NCBI GenBank assembly: GCA_019358945.1
Contig: JAHHIE010000023.1
Coordinates: forward strand, 1 to 64,000
Length of the DNA stretch: 64,000 nt
Reading direction: 5' to 3'
Source of the DNA: Stenomitos rutilans HA7619-LM2
GTDB lineage: Bacteria; Cyanobacteriota; Cyanobacteriia; Leptolyngbyales; Leptolyngbyaceae
This document shows positions 1 to 8,157 of this stretch, in pieces. Position 1 is the first letter of the stretch, and each line of letters opens with the position of its first letter. Position numbers and translations under genes: made by a program. The notes under the pieces were generated by a model, which saw only the letters and a list, made by a program, of their open reading frames with translations, ran no database searches and was not told the DNA's origin.

Positions 1-61
1 GGATCAGCCCTTCTAGCTCTGCTCCAGTTTCTCGAATTTCAATGCTCGTTACTCCTGCCAT
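1..61 (-). CDS. IS630-type transposase, N-terminal fragment running off the window
   Basis: Reading leftwards from an ATG at 61, the frame gives MAGVTSIEIRETGAELEGLI, which matches the usual start of the helix-turn-helix half of IS630-family transposases in cyanobacteria. An in-frame upstream ATG at 76 is also possible. The rest of the gene lies outside the window. The element ends near 124-128, where it interrupts a Crp-like gene at a TA dinucleotide, as expected for this TA-targeting family. Assignment rests on about 20 residues and on the position at a broken gene, so it is likely rather than certain. Confidence 0.6.
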   Translation of the reverse strand, partial: MAGVTSIEIRETGAELEGLI

Positions 62-124
62 CACTGCTTTCCTCATCACGCCAAAACCCAGTATCTTATC
101 TGTCACTCCTTTTTTTTAATTTGG

Positions 125-281
125 TATAAACATCAGCAATGGGGTCATTGGCTTCGTAGATTGATTGTTGCAGCGAAAGCGTCACTAGCTCTAAATGCGG
201 CTGAAGGCGATCGTAGTCAGCTTTAGGCAAGGCTGCTAGCAATCGCTTTCCCGGCGGCTGATTGGTTTGAGTATCGGACAT
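125..281 (-). pseudogene. Crp/Fnr-like cyclic-nucleotide-binding regulator, truncated by the IS
   Basis: The minus-strand frame from the ATG at 281 encodes about 52 residues typical of the N-terminus of cyanobacterial Crp/Fnr-type proteins, including the segment LPKADYDRLQPHLELVTL and the stretch ending YEANDPIADVY. In this family that stretch normally continues into the cNMP-binding beta barrel (YFP...). Here it changes abruptly after DVY into a short unrelated tail (TKLKKRSDR) with a stop at 96. The break coincides with the end of the IS630-type element. The nucleotide-binding domain and HTH are missing from the window, so the gene should be inactive. The rest may lie beyond the left edge. 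Confidence 0.65.
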
Positions 282-494
282 TAAGACTAGACTTTATGCT
301 TCCAAGAGCTAGTACGCAACAGGCAGGCAACAAACGCTACAAGGCTTTTATGAGTAGATTGAATGTCTCTACAGCGGCTTTCTTTCAAAGTGGCAATTTT
401 TCCTGGAACCCTACCTTATGTCTGAAAGTGTACTGATCAGTCTTCAAAGATTTGATTCGATATCTTGTGAGGCTGTTTATTTGGGCTTAGGCGT

Positions 495-677
495 GTGTTC
501 TATTCCATTCACCTCACTAATGGTCTAGTCGAACTTCACTTGCTGGAACAAGAACATGTGGTGGACGCCCAAGAAGGGCGCTTAATCTCGACTCAAAAGG
601 GCTATCAAACAGCATGGGAGTCTGCGATCGCTCTGGCAAAAGAAAAGCAGTTACCACTGGTCGATCGTACAAAGTAA
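495..677 (+). CDS. small hypothetical protein (60 aa)
   Basis: A 60-residue open frame begins with GTG at 495 and ends at 677, about 100 bp before the response regulator gene on the same strand. The product is soluble in appearance, with a first half suggesting a beta strand pair and a second half with a short helix (YQTAWESAIALAKEKQ). I do not recognise a family. No strong Shine-Dalgarno sequence precedes the GTG, and the start could be different. Its position just upstream of the regulator suggests possible co-transcription, but that is inference. Confidence 0.4.
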   Translation: MFYSIHLTNGLVELHLLEQEHVVDAQEGRLISTQKGYQTAWESAIALAKEKQLPLVDRTK

Positions 678-775
678 GCGGCGTTAGTGAGCAAAACCAA
701 AGTACCTCAATCCACGTGCGTTGTGCGCGTTTAGAGGGATCGTTGTGTAAGTCAAACAGACAGGGAGCGAAGTTC

Positions 776-1483
776 ATGAATAAGATCCGTATCGCCCTTA
801 TCGAAGATCATGATCTGACCCGTCTTGGTCTACGCCTGATCTTTGAGCGGTATCCTGAGATTGAAATTGTTGGTGAAGCCGCAGACGGCACAACCGGGGC
901 CATGCTCTTAAAGACGATGAACCCCGATGTAGCCGTATTGGATCTGGGCCTTCCAGGCATGAGCGGTATTGAGGTGATCCGCCACTATAAGAAAACGTTG
1001 GATACTGCGTCAAACCAAACCAAATTTATGGTTTTGACCCTGCAAGAAGAAGCGCAGACAGTTTTAGCGGCTGTTGCTGCCGGAGCAGACTCTTATTGCT
1101 TAAAAAATTTACCGGGCGAGCAGCTTGTAGAAGCGCTTCAAAGCACCTATCAAGGCGACAGTTGGCTTGATCCCACGATTACCCGACTGATTTTAGACCG
1201 TCAACGAACGGTTGCTATCACGGCTGCTTCTAAATCAGGCCAAGTAAACATTACAGCTGATGAGACCCAACAGGCCGTGTTGGAGTCTTATCCATTGACG
1301 CGGCGTGAACTGGAGATCTTAGGCATGATTGTGGATGGAGCTAGCAACGCCTACATTGCTGAAACGTGTTACATCACGATCGGGACGGTCAAAACGCATG
1401 TCCGCAATATTCTCAATAAGCTGAGTGTGGACGATCGAACCCAAGCGGCTGTGCGCGCTTTACGCGCTGGGTTGGTTGCTTAA
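776..1483 (+). CDS. NarL/FixJ-type two-component response regulator
   Basis: The product (235 aa) has an N-terminal receiver domain (about residues 4-125) with the acidic pair EDHD near residue 10, the phospho-acceptor Asp at about 56 in VLDLGLPG and the conserved Lys at about 110 (CLKN). A LuxR-type helix-turn-helix (about 168-232) begins LTRRELEILG and contains the recognition-helix segment IGTVKTHVRNIL. I chose the ATG at 776 because GGGAG lies just upstream and the receiver domain starts immediately; the longer open frame from 614 adds an unrelated tail. No sensor kinase is adjacent, so it is an orphan regulator here and its signal and targets are unknown. Confidence 0.85.
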   Translation: MNKIRIALIEDHDLTRLGLRLIFERYPEIEIVGEAADGTTGAMLLKTMNPDVAVLDLGLPGMSGIEVIRHYKKTLDTASNQTKFMVLTLQEEAQTVLAAVAAGADSYCLKNLPGEQLVEALQSTYQGDSWLDPTITRLILDRQRTVAITAASKSGQVNITADETQQAVLESYPLTRRELEILGMIVDGASNAYIAETCYITIGTVKTHVRNILNKLSVDDRTQAAVRALRAGLVA

Positions 1484-1523
1484 ACTTTCAATACCAAGCT
1501 AAATTGTGATGACGGCAGATTGT

Positions 1524-1587
1524 GTAGGGGTAGGTTTTGTCTCAAACAAGCACACAAGTAGTATCTTGAATGCAAACCTACCCCTAC
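1524..1587. repeat. long-spacer inverted repeat downstream of the response regulator
   Basis: A perfect 14-bp inverted repeat has arms at 1524-1537 (GTAGGGGTAGGTTT) and 1574-1587, separated by 36 bp. It lies about 40 bp past the regulator's stop codon. The G-rich arm motif recurs in the hairpin at 18399, so it looks like a dispersed cyanobacterial repeat more than a simple terminator; no T-run follows. Confidence 0.6.
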
Positions 1588-1601
1588 GACTGGCCCCTTG
1601 T

Positions 1602-1741
1602 TAAACCAATTCCATGTGGATTTGCAGACAAATGCAGGTTGGATTGAGTCTAGCGAAACCCAGAAAAGCCAAGCCTCTGTTGGGTTTTACGCTGTTCTAC
1701 CTAACCTGCAATTCTGCGCGTCTTTAAAGAGAATTGGTATA
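1602..1741. mobile_element. MITE-like fold-back element of about 140 bp
   Basis: The left end reads AAACCAATTCC and the right end, read on the other strand, TATACCAATTCTC, giving short terminal inverted repeats (ACCAATTC). Inside, imperfect inverted segments (GCGAAACCCA against TGGGTTTTACGC, and TGCAGGTTGG against CCTAACCTGCA) would let the whole element fold into a long stem. It has no coding capacity. The pattern is that of a small non-autonomous element; the parent transposase is not identified. Confidence 0.5.
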
Positions 1742-1798
1742 GCGAGCAGAATGACCAAAACGGGTTTAGCATTCTGCACTGATCAAAACAGCCAGATA

Positions 1799-2584
1799 TC
1801 ACTCCAACGATTTACCTGTTTTGCTGAGTAATTTGCCAAACTTTTGAATGGGACCTTTGAGACCCCGATGCGCTTCTGAAGCAGCCTCACTAGTTTGTTC
1901 ACCAAGCTGGGTTAGTGCTTCGGCAATGTCAGAGGCATTTGCGTTTTTGCGCTTGAGGATTTGTTTGAGCTCTTTCAAACCATTCGAGATCTCTTTCAAG
2001 CTCTCGTTGTCAGATTTGTGCAAGAGGCCATACCAGTGATCGATCGCACCCACAGCCGTATCGGTATCAACCTCAGTCAAATCACCCTGCAGCGTTTCGC
2101 TCAGCGACTCGATTTGTTCCACCGCTTCTCTGTCTTCAGCTTTACCCAATGCTTGACCAGCCTTAGACAACTGCTTACCTAGCTTCTGTAGAGAGGTTTT
2201 TACCCCTTTATCTGCATCAGCAGCAATGTCACTGGTTTGGTCGCCAATGTGAGAAAGCACTTCGCCAATGTCGTGCCCTGTCGCTTTGCCACCCTTCAGG
2301 AGTTGCTTGAGTTCTTTCAATCCACCAGCAAGCTCTTTGAGTTCTGGCTCTTTGGCTTTTTGCAACAGCCCATGCCACTCGTCGATCGCACCGAGAGCGG
2401 CGTCTGTGTCGATTGATGACAAATCGCCGCTTAATGTCTCCAGCAAAGACTCTAATGCCTGAGTATCATCATTCGCACCACGGTCAGCCGCAACTGCTTT
2501 TGATGAAGTGTCACTTTGATTGTGTTTTTGGTCGTCTTGTTGGGAAGCACTTTGCTTGCTCTTGGGATCTTGCTTAGTAGCCAT
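1799..2584 (-). CDS. hypothetical helical protein with two ~105-residue tandem repeats
   Basis: The product (261 aa) begins at the ATG at 2584; the open frame extends upstream to 2650, but the extension is dissimilar. Residues 1-42 are a hydrophilic, Gln/Asp/Ser-rich leader. Two copies of one domain follow, at about 44-148 and 158-261, with a period of 114 residues. Diagnostic paired segments are IDTDAALGAIDEWHGLL and VDTDTAVGAIDHWYGLL, then GGLKELKQLLK and NGLKELKQILK. Each copy looks like a bundle of amphipathic helices. No signal peptide, transmembrane segment or catalytic motif is visible. It may be a structural or stress-related soluble protein, but no function can be assigned. It is transcribed divergently from the DUF2993 gene. 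Confidence 0.7.
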   Translation of the reverse strand: MATKQDPKSKQSASQQDDQKHNQSDTSSKAVAADRGANDDTQALESLLETLSGDLSSIDTDAALGAIDEWHGLLQKAKEPELKELAGGLKELKQLLKGGKATGHDIGEVLSHIGDQTSDIAADADKGVKTSLQKLGKQLSKAGQALGKAEDREAVEQIESLSETLQGDLTEVDTDTAVGAIDHWYGLLHKSDNESLKEISNGLKELKQILKRKNANASDIAEALTQLGEQTSEAASEAHRGLKGPIQKFGKLLSKTGKSLE

Positions 2585-2863
2585 ATGATGATGTGACAAA
2601 AAATGAAGTACAGGCATTAGCCTATAAAGCAAATGGCATTGATCCCTCATACTAAAGAGCCAATGTCAGAGCCAGTTGCAGTGCGCCGAGATGACTCGAT
2701 CGAAAGAGGTTTTATGCTGCTTTTTTAATCTACGCGCGATCGCTGTCCTGTTTAAAACATCGTTAACCGCGATCGGTCTCATCGCGACCTCTGCCGCACT
2801 GTAGATTTATCGTTCTTTGAGAATCACTACAGTTGCAATGTTGAATGTAGGAAACCGAGAGCG

Positions 2864-3604
2864 ATGTCGAAAGAACCACGTTTGGATGAACAGGTCATTT
2901 CGCAGGTGGCTCATGCGGGCTTGTCTAGCCAGGTAGAGGCGGCAGAAGATCTCAATGTTGACGTGCAAACGGATGCGTTGAAGGCCGCTCAAGGTAAAGC
3001 TGATTCGGTTGCAGTAAGCGGACACGGCGTTGTGGTACAGAAGGTGCGGGTGCACGATGTAACCGTACAAACCGATCGTCTTGCAGTGAACCCGCTTAGC
3101 CTTTTGCTGGGGCAGTTGAAACTGGATCACCCCCTTGATGCCACAGCTCAGGTTGTGCTGACAGAAGCCGACTTGAACCAAGCGATGCAGGCGGAGGCCG
3201 TTACCAGCAGGCTGCCTACTTTAGAAATGAAGGTTGAAGGAGAGCCTGTCAGCATAGAACTGGTGCATCCGATCGCGGTCAAACTACCTGCGGATGGCAA
3301 GATTGCACTCAATGGTGCTGCGCTGCTATACGAACGGGAGGCCATTCGACAGGTTGGGTTTTCAGTGGTGCTAATGCCCCGCACTGATGAACGACCCGTA
3401 CTGATGGAATCGTTTGTGTGTGAGCCAGGAGAAGGGCTGTCGATCGAGTTTGTTATTGCTCTCATGCAAACGTTCAACAAATTATTGGCATTACCGTATA
3501 TCGAAATTGAAGGCATAGCGATTCGGGTCAAACGCTTAAGCATCCAGTCAGGCAAGATGCTGGTTGAAACCGAAGCTCATATCCCTCAAATGCCTCCGCT
3601 ATAG
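2864..3604 (+). CDS. DUF2993 (LmeA-like) protein
   Basis: This 246-residue product resembles the DUF2993 family common in cyanobacteria. The segment AEDLNVDVQTDALKAAQGKA followed by VAVSGHGVVVQ and the later TEADLNQAM are characteristic. Family members are beta-rich proteins thought to bind or handle lipids at the cell envelope (the actinobacterial LmeA acts in lipomannan synthesis), but the cyanobacterial role is not established. There is no obvious signal peptide or membrane anchor in this copy. It stands alone, divergent from the repeat protein upstream and followed by a spacer of about 345 bp. Confidence 0.75.
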   Translation: MSKEPRLDEQVISQVAHAGLSSQVEAAEDLNVDVQTDALKAAQGKADSVAVSGHGVVVQKVRVHDVTVQTDRLAVNPLSLLLGQLKLDHPLDATAQVVLTEADLNQAMQAEAVTSRLPTLEMKVEGEPVSIELVHPIAVKLPADGKIALNGAALLYEREAIRQVGFSVVLMPRTDERPVLMESFVCEPGEGLSIEFVIALMQTFNKLLALPYIEIEGIAIRVKRLSIQSGKMLVETEAHIPQMPPL

Positions 3605-3949
3605 ACGTATTAATCCAACAACAAATTGGATGGGAGGGCAAGACTGGCGCTCTACTTTAGTGTTTAGGGCTTTCTCAACCGCTAGAGAGAGGCCGGATAC
3701 CAGCAGAATTTCTATTGTGTAAGCGCCATGAATTGAGCACAACGAGTTGGGTGGAGATGAATCATCAATGAGGTGAAAGAAAGTGCTGCGATCGACGTTA
3801 TTGGCAAGTCTCGCTACTGCGGTCGCCTACAGCACCATGATTCAGGCTTAAATGCCCAAGCCTTACGGTTTGTTTCAAGTCAAAATTGACGCTCAACCGA
3901 TCGCGCTGAAATAGCGCTGATGAACCTTACATTGATTATCAGGAACTTT
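3605..3949. other. spacer of 345 bp with no recognised feature
   Basis: I see no open frame with family resemblance, no strong hairpin and no repeat ends between the DUF2993 gene and the cupin gene. An AGGAAC sequence just before 3950 is the likely ribosome binding site of the cupin gene. Confidence 0.5.
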
Positions 3950-4288
3950 ATGACTGACACCACCGTTACAAAAGTCGATGCTCAATTTTCGCCCAAAGGT
4001 GAGATGGGGCAGAAGTATCTAGCAACCGGGAAAAAAGTCTCCATGCGTCTGTGGGAAAATGAGCAGCCTGGTGAAGCAAAACCCGCGACCAGTCGAGCGT
4101 ATGAGACGGTCGGTTATGTGATCGCAGGTCGAGCAGAACTGCATCTAGAAGGACAAATGGTTGTGCTAGAACCGGGCAACTCTTGGACGATTCCTGAAGG
4201 GGCATCCCATACTTACAAAATTTTGGAGCCGTTCACAGCCATTGAAGCGACTTGCCCGCCTGCATTAGCGCATGGACGCGATCAGTAA
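3950..4288 (+). CDS. small cupin-domain protein
   Basis: The product (112 aa) is a single cupin barrel. The segments ETVGYVIAGRAELHLEGQ and PGNSWTIPEGASHTYKI correspond to the two conserved cupin motifs, although the first lacks the usual HxH metal ligands and only one His (SHTY) sits in motif 2. A metal-dependent activity is therefore uncertain. The ATG at 3950, preceded by AGGAAC, is preferred over the upstream in-frame ATG at 3920. It could be a small-molecule-binding or detoxification protein. It is followed by transposase debris, so it sits at the edge of a rearranged region. Confidence 0.75.
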   Translation: MTDTTVTKVDAQFSPKGEMGQKYLATGKKVSMRLWENEQPGEAKPATSRAYETVGYVIAGRAELHLEGQMVVLEPGNSWTIPEGASHTYKILEPFTAIEATCPPALAHGRDQ

Positions 4289-4344
4289 CTGGATGTAATT
4301 AAATTGAAGATACTGTTGGGGGTGGAGGGGTTGAAACCCCTTAT

Positions 4345-4620
4345 CTGAGGCAAAGCTATCTGCTGCGAACCATGACAGGCCTCAACCAGAAGGCCTTTGA
4401 AGCCCTGCTGCCAAGTTTTGCCCAAGCCTATGAGCAACGTCAACGCTGGGCGGGACAGACCAGCTCTCACTCCCCTTTGACCAGGGAACGCCGTAAGCGC
4501 TGGTAGCATGGCAGCGGCCAACGCTGTCACTCAAGTGAGCGCTCACGCTCTTGCTTAGCTTGGTGCTGCTCAACTTCTATCAGTTTCGCCTCTCCAAGTA
4601 GAGCTGTCAGAAGATCTTGG
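4345..4620 (+). pseudogene. decayed IS5-group transposase fragment (N-terminal part)
   Basis: The plus-strand frame around 4345-4504 reads LRQSYLLRTMTGLNQKAF and then EALLPSFAQAYEQRQ, the typical N-terminal region of a DDE transposase of the IS5 superfamily. It meets a stop at about 4504. Fragments of the next conserved region (LLNFYQFRLS near 4570) follow in another frame. The catalytic DDE part is absent. This is a short remnant with frameshifts and no coding potential. Confidence 0.6.
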
Positions 4621-4846
4621 TTAACTGCCAAGCGCTGCCTACTGCGGCACGAAAACAAACTTTTATCGTGTCAACGTTTGAGGTGCTCCTGCTTCTCAGT
4701 AGGTTCAACTGGTACACTCCTTAACGGGAATGGAGGTTTGCCTACCACTCAAACCCCAGCTCTAGCGTTTACGCCTTTCGACCGAAGGACAGTAACTATA
4801 CCACCTGGTATGGCTAGTAAGCATACAATTCAACCATTCATCCTCT

Positions 4847-5080
4847 ATGTCTGGAATCGAACAATTAGCGCTAGCAGATCTTGTACGCGAGACTCGTCAG
4901 CGCCTACAACTCTCGCAAGTCAAGTTTGCCACAAAGCTAGGAGTTTCATTTCAGAGTGTGAATCGCTGGGAAAACGGGCGGACAAAGCCCTTACCTGTGG
5001 CTTTGAAACAGATTGAGCACTTGCTGCAACATATGGGCGAGACTGGCAAGGATTTGCTGCTTAAGTACTTTCCTGAATGA
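4847..5080 (+). CDS. small Xre-type helix-turn-helix DNA-binding protein
   Basis: The 77-residue product is almost entirely an HTH_3 (Cro/C1) domain: ETRQRLQLSQVKFATKLGVS forms the first helices and FQSVNRWENGRTKPLP the recognition helix and wing. Close relatives are widespread in cyanobacteria as stand-alone regulators. The ATG at 4847 starts directly at the domain. It lies between two transposase remnants, so it may have arrived or been separated from partner genes by transposition. No toxin-like partner with a convincing frame is adjacent. Confidence 0.75.
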   Translation: MSGIEQLALADLVRETRQRLQLSQVKFATKLGVSFQSVNRWENGRTKPLPVALKQIEHLLQHMGETGKDLLLKYFPE

Positions 5081-5198
5081 GGATGGAGTTCCTATGACTG
5101 GTAACTTCCACTGCTCTATCTTGTCAAGCAATGGTTCATCTCAAAACAGCGCTCAAGGCATTAATAGCTGGATTCTTAGAAGTAGGCTTCATAGGAAG

Positions 5199-6081
5199 CT
5201 TAGAACCCGCCTGAAAAGCCGCTCGATAGAGTAAAGGGGTCGATTAGAGACCCCACAAATGACACGACTAGCTTGCCGTAGCGACCTCACCTCTGCCCAG
5301 TGGAACCTGCTTGCACCTCATATTCCTGCGGCAAAACCCGGTGGACGACCGCGAACATTGAATCTGCAAGAAGTGTGCAATGCCATCTTCTCTTCATCCG
5401 CAATGATTGCCAATGGCGCGACTTAACCCCACGACTTTCCGAAGTGGCAAAGCGTGTGCTCCTACTTTCACCTTTGGAGTAAAGACGGGACTTGGCAGAA
5501 GCTCAATGACCTGTTGCGGGTGCAAGTTCGCGAACAAGCCGGACGCAAGGCACAACCGAGTGCAGGGGCAGTATTGACAGTCAATCGGTCAAAACCGCAG
5601 GCAAGGCGGACGAGAAGGGCTTTGATGGTGGTAAGAAAATCAAAGGACGCAAGCGCACGATTTTGGTTGATACGATGGGGTTGCTCCTGGCGATATGCGT
5701 CCACAGCGCTGGTCGCTCTGACCATGCGGAGCTGACCTTGTTGACGTTCTTCTGCGCCTCGCTCTGGTCGTGCCTGCAACTGATTTGGGTCGACAGCACC
5801 TTTGGCGGCAAGGACTTTATCGCGAAGGTCAAGCAGCGCTACGGTCGGAAGTTGGAAGTGGTCAAACGCTCCGATGACGTTAAGGGCTTCGTCCTGCTGC
5901 CCAAGCGGTGGGTGGTTGAGCGCACTTTCTCTTGGCTGGAACATTTTCGTCGCCTCCGTAAGGACTACGAATACTTGCCAACTCGTAGTGAAGCCATGAT
6001 CTACGCGGCGATGGTGCACCTCATGCTCAGGCGTTTAGCGCCTGCTGATGCAACTGCTTAACTTTTCAAACCGCTTCTAAG
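5199..6081 (+). mobile_element. inactive IS5-family (IS427-like) insertion sequence with terminal inverted repeats
   Basis: The left end at 5199 reads CTTAGAACCCGCCTGAAAAG and the right end, read on the minus strand from 6081, CTTAGAAGCGGTTTGAAAAG; they match at most positions over about 22 bp. Between them lies a broken transposase gene. The IS is about 883 bp, the usual size for this group. A further CTTAGAAG motif at about 5174 just outside the left end hints at an older or nested end. Confidence 0.7.
5259..6061 (+). pseudogene. IS5-family transposase gene with several frameshifts
   Basis: From the ATG at 5259 the frame reads MTRLACRSDLTSAQWNLLAP and continues to CNAIF before shifting. 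Homology resumes in other frames as NDCQWRDL, then FHLWSKDGTWQKLNDLLR, then GLLLAICVHSAGRSDHAELT, and finally an intact C-terminal part (from about 5663) with WVDSTFGGKDFIAKVKQRYG and WVVERTFSWLEHFRRL, which holds the last acidic catalytic residue region. At least three frame changes separate these blocks, so no full-length enzyme can be made without frameshifting. One programmed frameshift is known in some IS5 members, but this many indicates decay. Confidence 0.8.
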
Positions 6082-6140
6082 ATCTAGCTACAATCAAATC
6101 TCTAAATGATTAGTAAGTCCAACAGCTTGTTTGGTGATTT

Positions 6141-6917
6141 ATGTTGAAACTAAAAGCTTTAGCTGCGATCGCTGCAATTGCTTGCTCTGCCTGCGCTGAT
6201 GATACGTGTGAGGGACGGGTTAAAGCACAAAGAACTGGAAATCCTGAACATTTGAAGCAACTTCTACAGACAAAACAATGTCAGGGGTGTGATTTGCGAG
6301 GAGCCAATCTACGTGGCGCTAATCTCATGGGTGCTAACTTGCAAGGAACCAGTCTGATTGATGCAGATCTTACAAACGCAAATTTGCAAGGCGCGGATCT
6401 TCGGGGTGCCACCTTTTATTGGCACGATGGTGGTCACTTTGGATGTCGCACCACACTTGTAACCAAATTTGTTGGTGCAGACCTGCGGCAGAGTAATTTG
6501 AGTGGCACGCGCTTATCAGCTGTGATCTTTCTTGGAGCAAATTTACAACAAGCAAATTTGATGCGTACAACGTTATCTGGAGCCGACTTGAATCGAGCAG
6601 ATTTGAGGGAAGCTAACTTGTCACAAGCTACGCTATATAAAGCACTCTTAAATCAAGCAAATTTTAGCCAGGCACTACTAGTCAATGCAAATTTTGAGCA
6701 AGCTGTTGCACTTAAGACAACATTTGAGCAAGCAGATTTAACTGGAGCAAGCTTTTATGAAGCTCATCTGCGAGGAGCAAGTTTTAGACAAGCAAATTTA
6801 AGTCAAACAAACCTACAAGCCACCGATTTAAGAGAAGTTAACTGGAACGCTGCAAAGCTTAGTACAGCTAAGTTTCCTAGAGGATTTCGCCCTTCTAATG
6901 GCTCTTCGTCTAATTAA
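6141..6917 (+). CDS. secreted pentapeptide-repeat protein
   Basis: The product (258 aa) begins with a signal peptide (hydrophobic run to about residue 18, with an AxA cleavage site at ACAD and two cysteines at 15 and 18 that could instead serve a lipobox). A cysteine pair, CQGC, is at about 48-51. From there to about residue 245 the chain is built of A(D/N)LxX pentapeptides such as GANLRGANLMGANLQG, interrupted around 95-110 by a non-repeat loop (HDGGHFGCRTT). Such repeats form a right-handed quadrilateral beta helix. Export to the periplasm or thylakoid lumen is likely, with unknown function. An Ala at position 8 is encoded within a HIP1 octamer near 6168. Confidence 0.8.
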   Translation: MLKLKALAAIAAIACSACADDTCEGRVKAQRTGNPEHLKQLLQTKQCQGCDLRGANLRGANLMGANLQGTSLIDADLTNANLQGADLRGATFYWHDGGHFGCRTTLVTKFVGADLRQSNLSGTRLSAVIFLGANLQQANLMRTTLSGADLNRADLREANLSQATLYKALLNQANFSQALLVNANFEQAVALKTTFEQADLTGASFYEAHLRGASFRQANLSQTNLQATDLREVNWNAAKLSTAKFPRGFRPSNGSSSN

Positions 6918-7064
6918 TGATTTTTCAACACAACCATTTGCTTAAGGAATCGACAACAGGATGTTTTGAATCGTTGAGGTTAAGTGCAGTAGCTTGGGCA
7001 GAAAGAGGTTGTCTGAAAGAGTCAAAGGCGATCGAGGGTTCCAATTGAGTCGTTTCGAGGTGCG

Positions 7065-7877
7065 ATGGCAATGACACGATCGCCGCTTCCATTACCTGCA
7101 TGGTTGCATTGGTTAGAGACATGCCCCAGCACAAACACCTGGTCGATCGCGCATCTTGCCAAATTGCAGCATGGTGATGTCGTCTTTACACCACGGCAAA
7201 CGGCTGGACGTGGGCAGCATGGGCGCAGTTGGTACTCACCAGAAGGCGTATTAACAGCAAGCTTTGTGTTAGAAGTTCCCGTTGCCCAATTACCTGTTAT
7301 TAGTCTGGGGGCAGGATTAGCAGTGATTTATGCGGTTGAAGATTCGCTACCAGCCTTGCAAGGCGTGCTGCAATTGAAATGGCCCAACGATGTATTGTTA
7401 GAGGGTCGAAAACTGGCAGGCATTTTGTGCGAAGCCAGTGCTCACGGTAATATGAGTCGCGTTGTCGTCGGGATTGGGTTGAATCGTCAGGTGGAGTTTG
7501 AGCAAGCGGAGTTGAATGAACGCACGATCGGTCAGGCTATTAGTTTGCACCACGTTTCGCCAGTGGTACCCGAACCGCTTTTGCTGCTAGAACGCTTACG
7601 CCATTATTTGCTCCAGACAGCAGGCTTGCTGCAATCAGCATCGAATGATCCGTTAGGCAGTGCCCAATTAAACGCATTGCTGCCCGCACTCCGCAGTCGA
7701 GATGCATTACTGGGCCAACCTATCACAGTTGAATTGAATGGCGGATGCATTGCAGGTGAAGCGGCTGGCATCAGCGATCTTGGTCATCTCCTGTTGCAGC
7801 TTCCTAATGGTGAAGTGCGATCGTTCGTTTCAGGACACATTCTTTGGCAGCAGCGTGGGGGGCGATCGTCGTATTGA
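7065..7877 (+). CDS. birA: biotin--[acetyl-CoA-carboxylase] ligase
   Basis: BirA attaches biotin to the carrier protein of acetyl-CoA carboxylase in the cytoplasm via biotinyl-AMP. The 270-residue product is the catalytic type without the N-terminal DNA-binding domain of E. coli BirA. Diagnostic motifs are PSTNTW near residue 21, the biotinoyl-AMP loop GRGQHGRSW at about 48-56, KWPNDVLLEGRKLAGIL at about 105-121 with the catalytic Lys in GRKLAG, and VVVGIGLNR at about 133. The C-terminal SH3-like domain covers about 220-265. It could also start at the ATG at 7071. It is monocistronic as far as can be seen. Confidence 0.9.
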   Translation: MAMTRSPLPLPAWLHWLETCPSTNTWSIAHLAKLQHGDVVFTPRQTAGRGQHGRSWYSPEGVLTASFVLEVPVAQLPVISLGAGLAVIYAVEDSLPALQGVLQLKWPNDVLLEGRKLAGILCEASAHGNMSRVVVGIGLNRQVEFEQAELNERTIGQAISLHHVSPVVPEPLLLLERLRHYLLQTAGLLQSASNDPLGSAQLNALLPALRSRDALLGQPITVELNGGCIAGEAAGISDLGHLLLQLPNGEVRSFVSGHILWQQRGGRSSY

Positions 7878-8157
7878 AATTGCTAATGCAATGAATGTAG
7901 AACGTTTCGAGGCTGGAGGTGGAGCGATCGAGACGACATGCTAGTCTGATCTATCAACGGAGGAAGAACAGGGCTGTTAGATGAAACCTTAGCTCCCGGT
8001 ATTAATCAGCAGAACTGACGGATAACACCCCAAAAACATGGAATTAAGCAGCAGGTCTTCTGCATAATTCCTTAAAAGAGGGTACTATCCCACCACTTTG
8101 ACAAATAATTCTGAAGAAATGGGTGCTTATCCAGCGGATCTGACACTTAATACATAG
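7878..8157. other. spacer between birA and the cassette-like VOC unit, with one imperfect hairpin
   Basis: No gene is recognised. An imperfect 15-bp inverted repeat lies at 8040-8054 and 8057-8071 (GGAATTAAGCAGCAG against CTTCTGCATAATTCC), without a T-run. The spacer ends in the GTTATAC core site at 8157-8163. The sequence directly left of that site lacks the paired arms of an attC, so it looks like a bare target or secondary recombination site. Confidence 0.5.
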
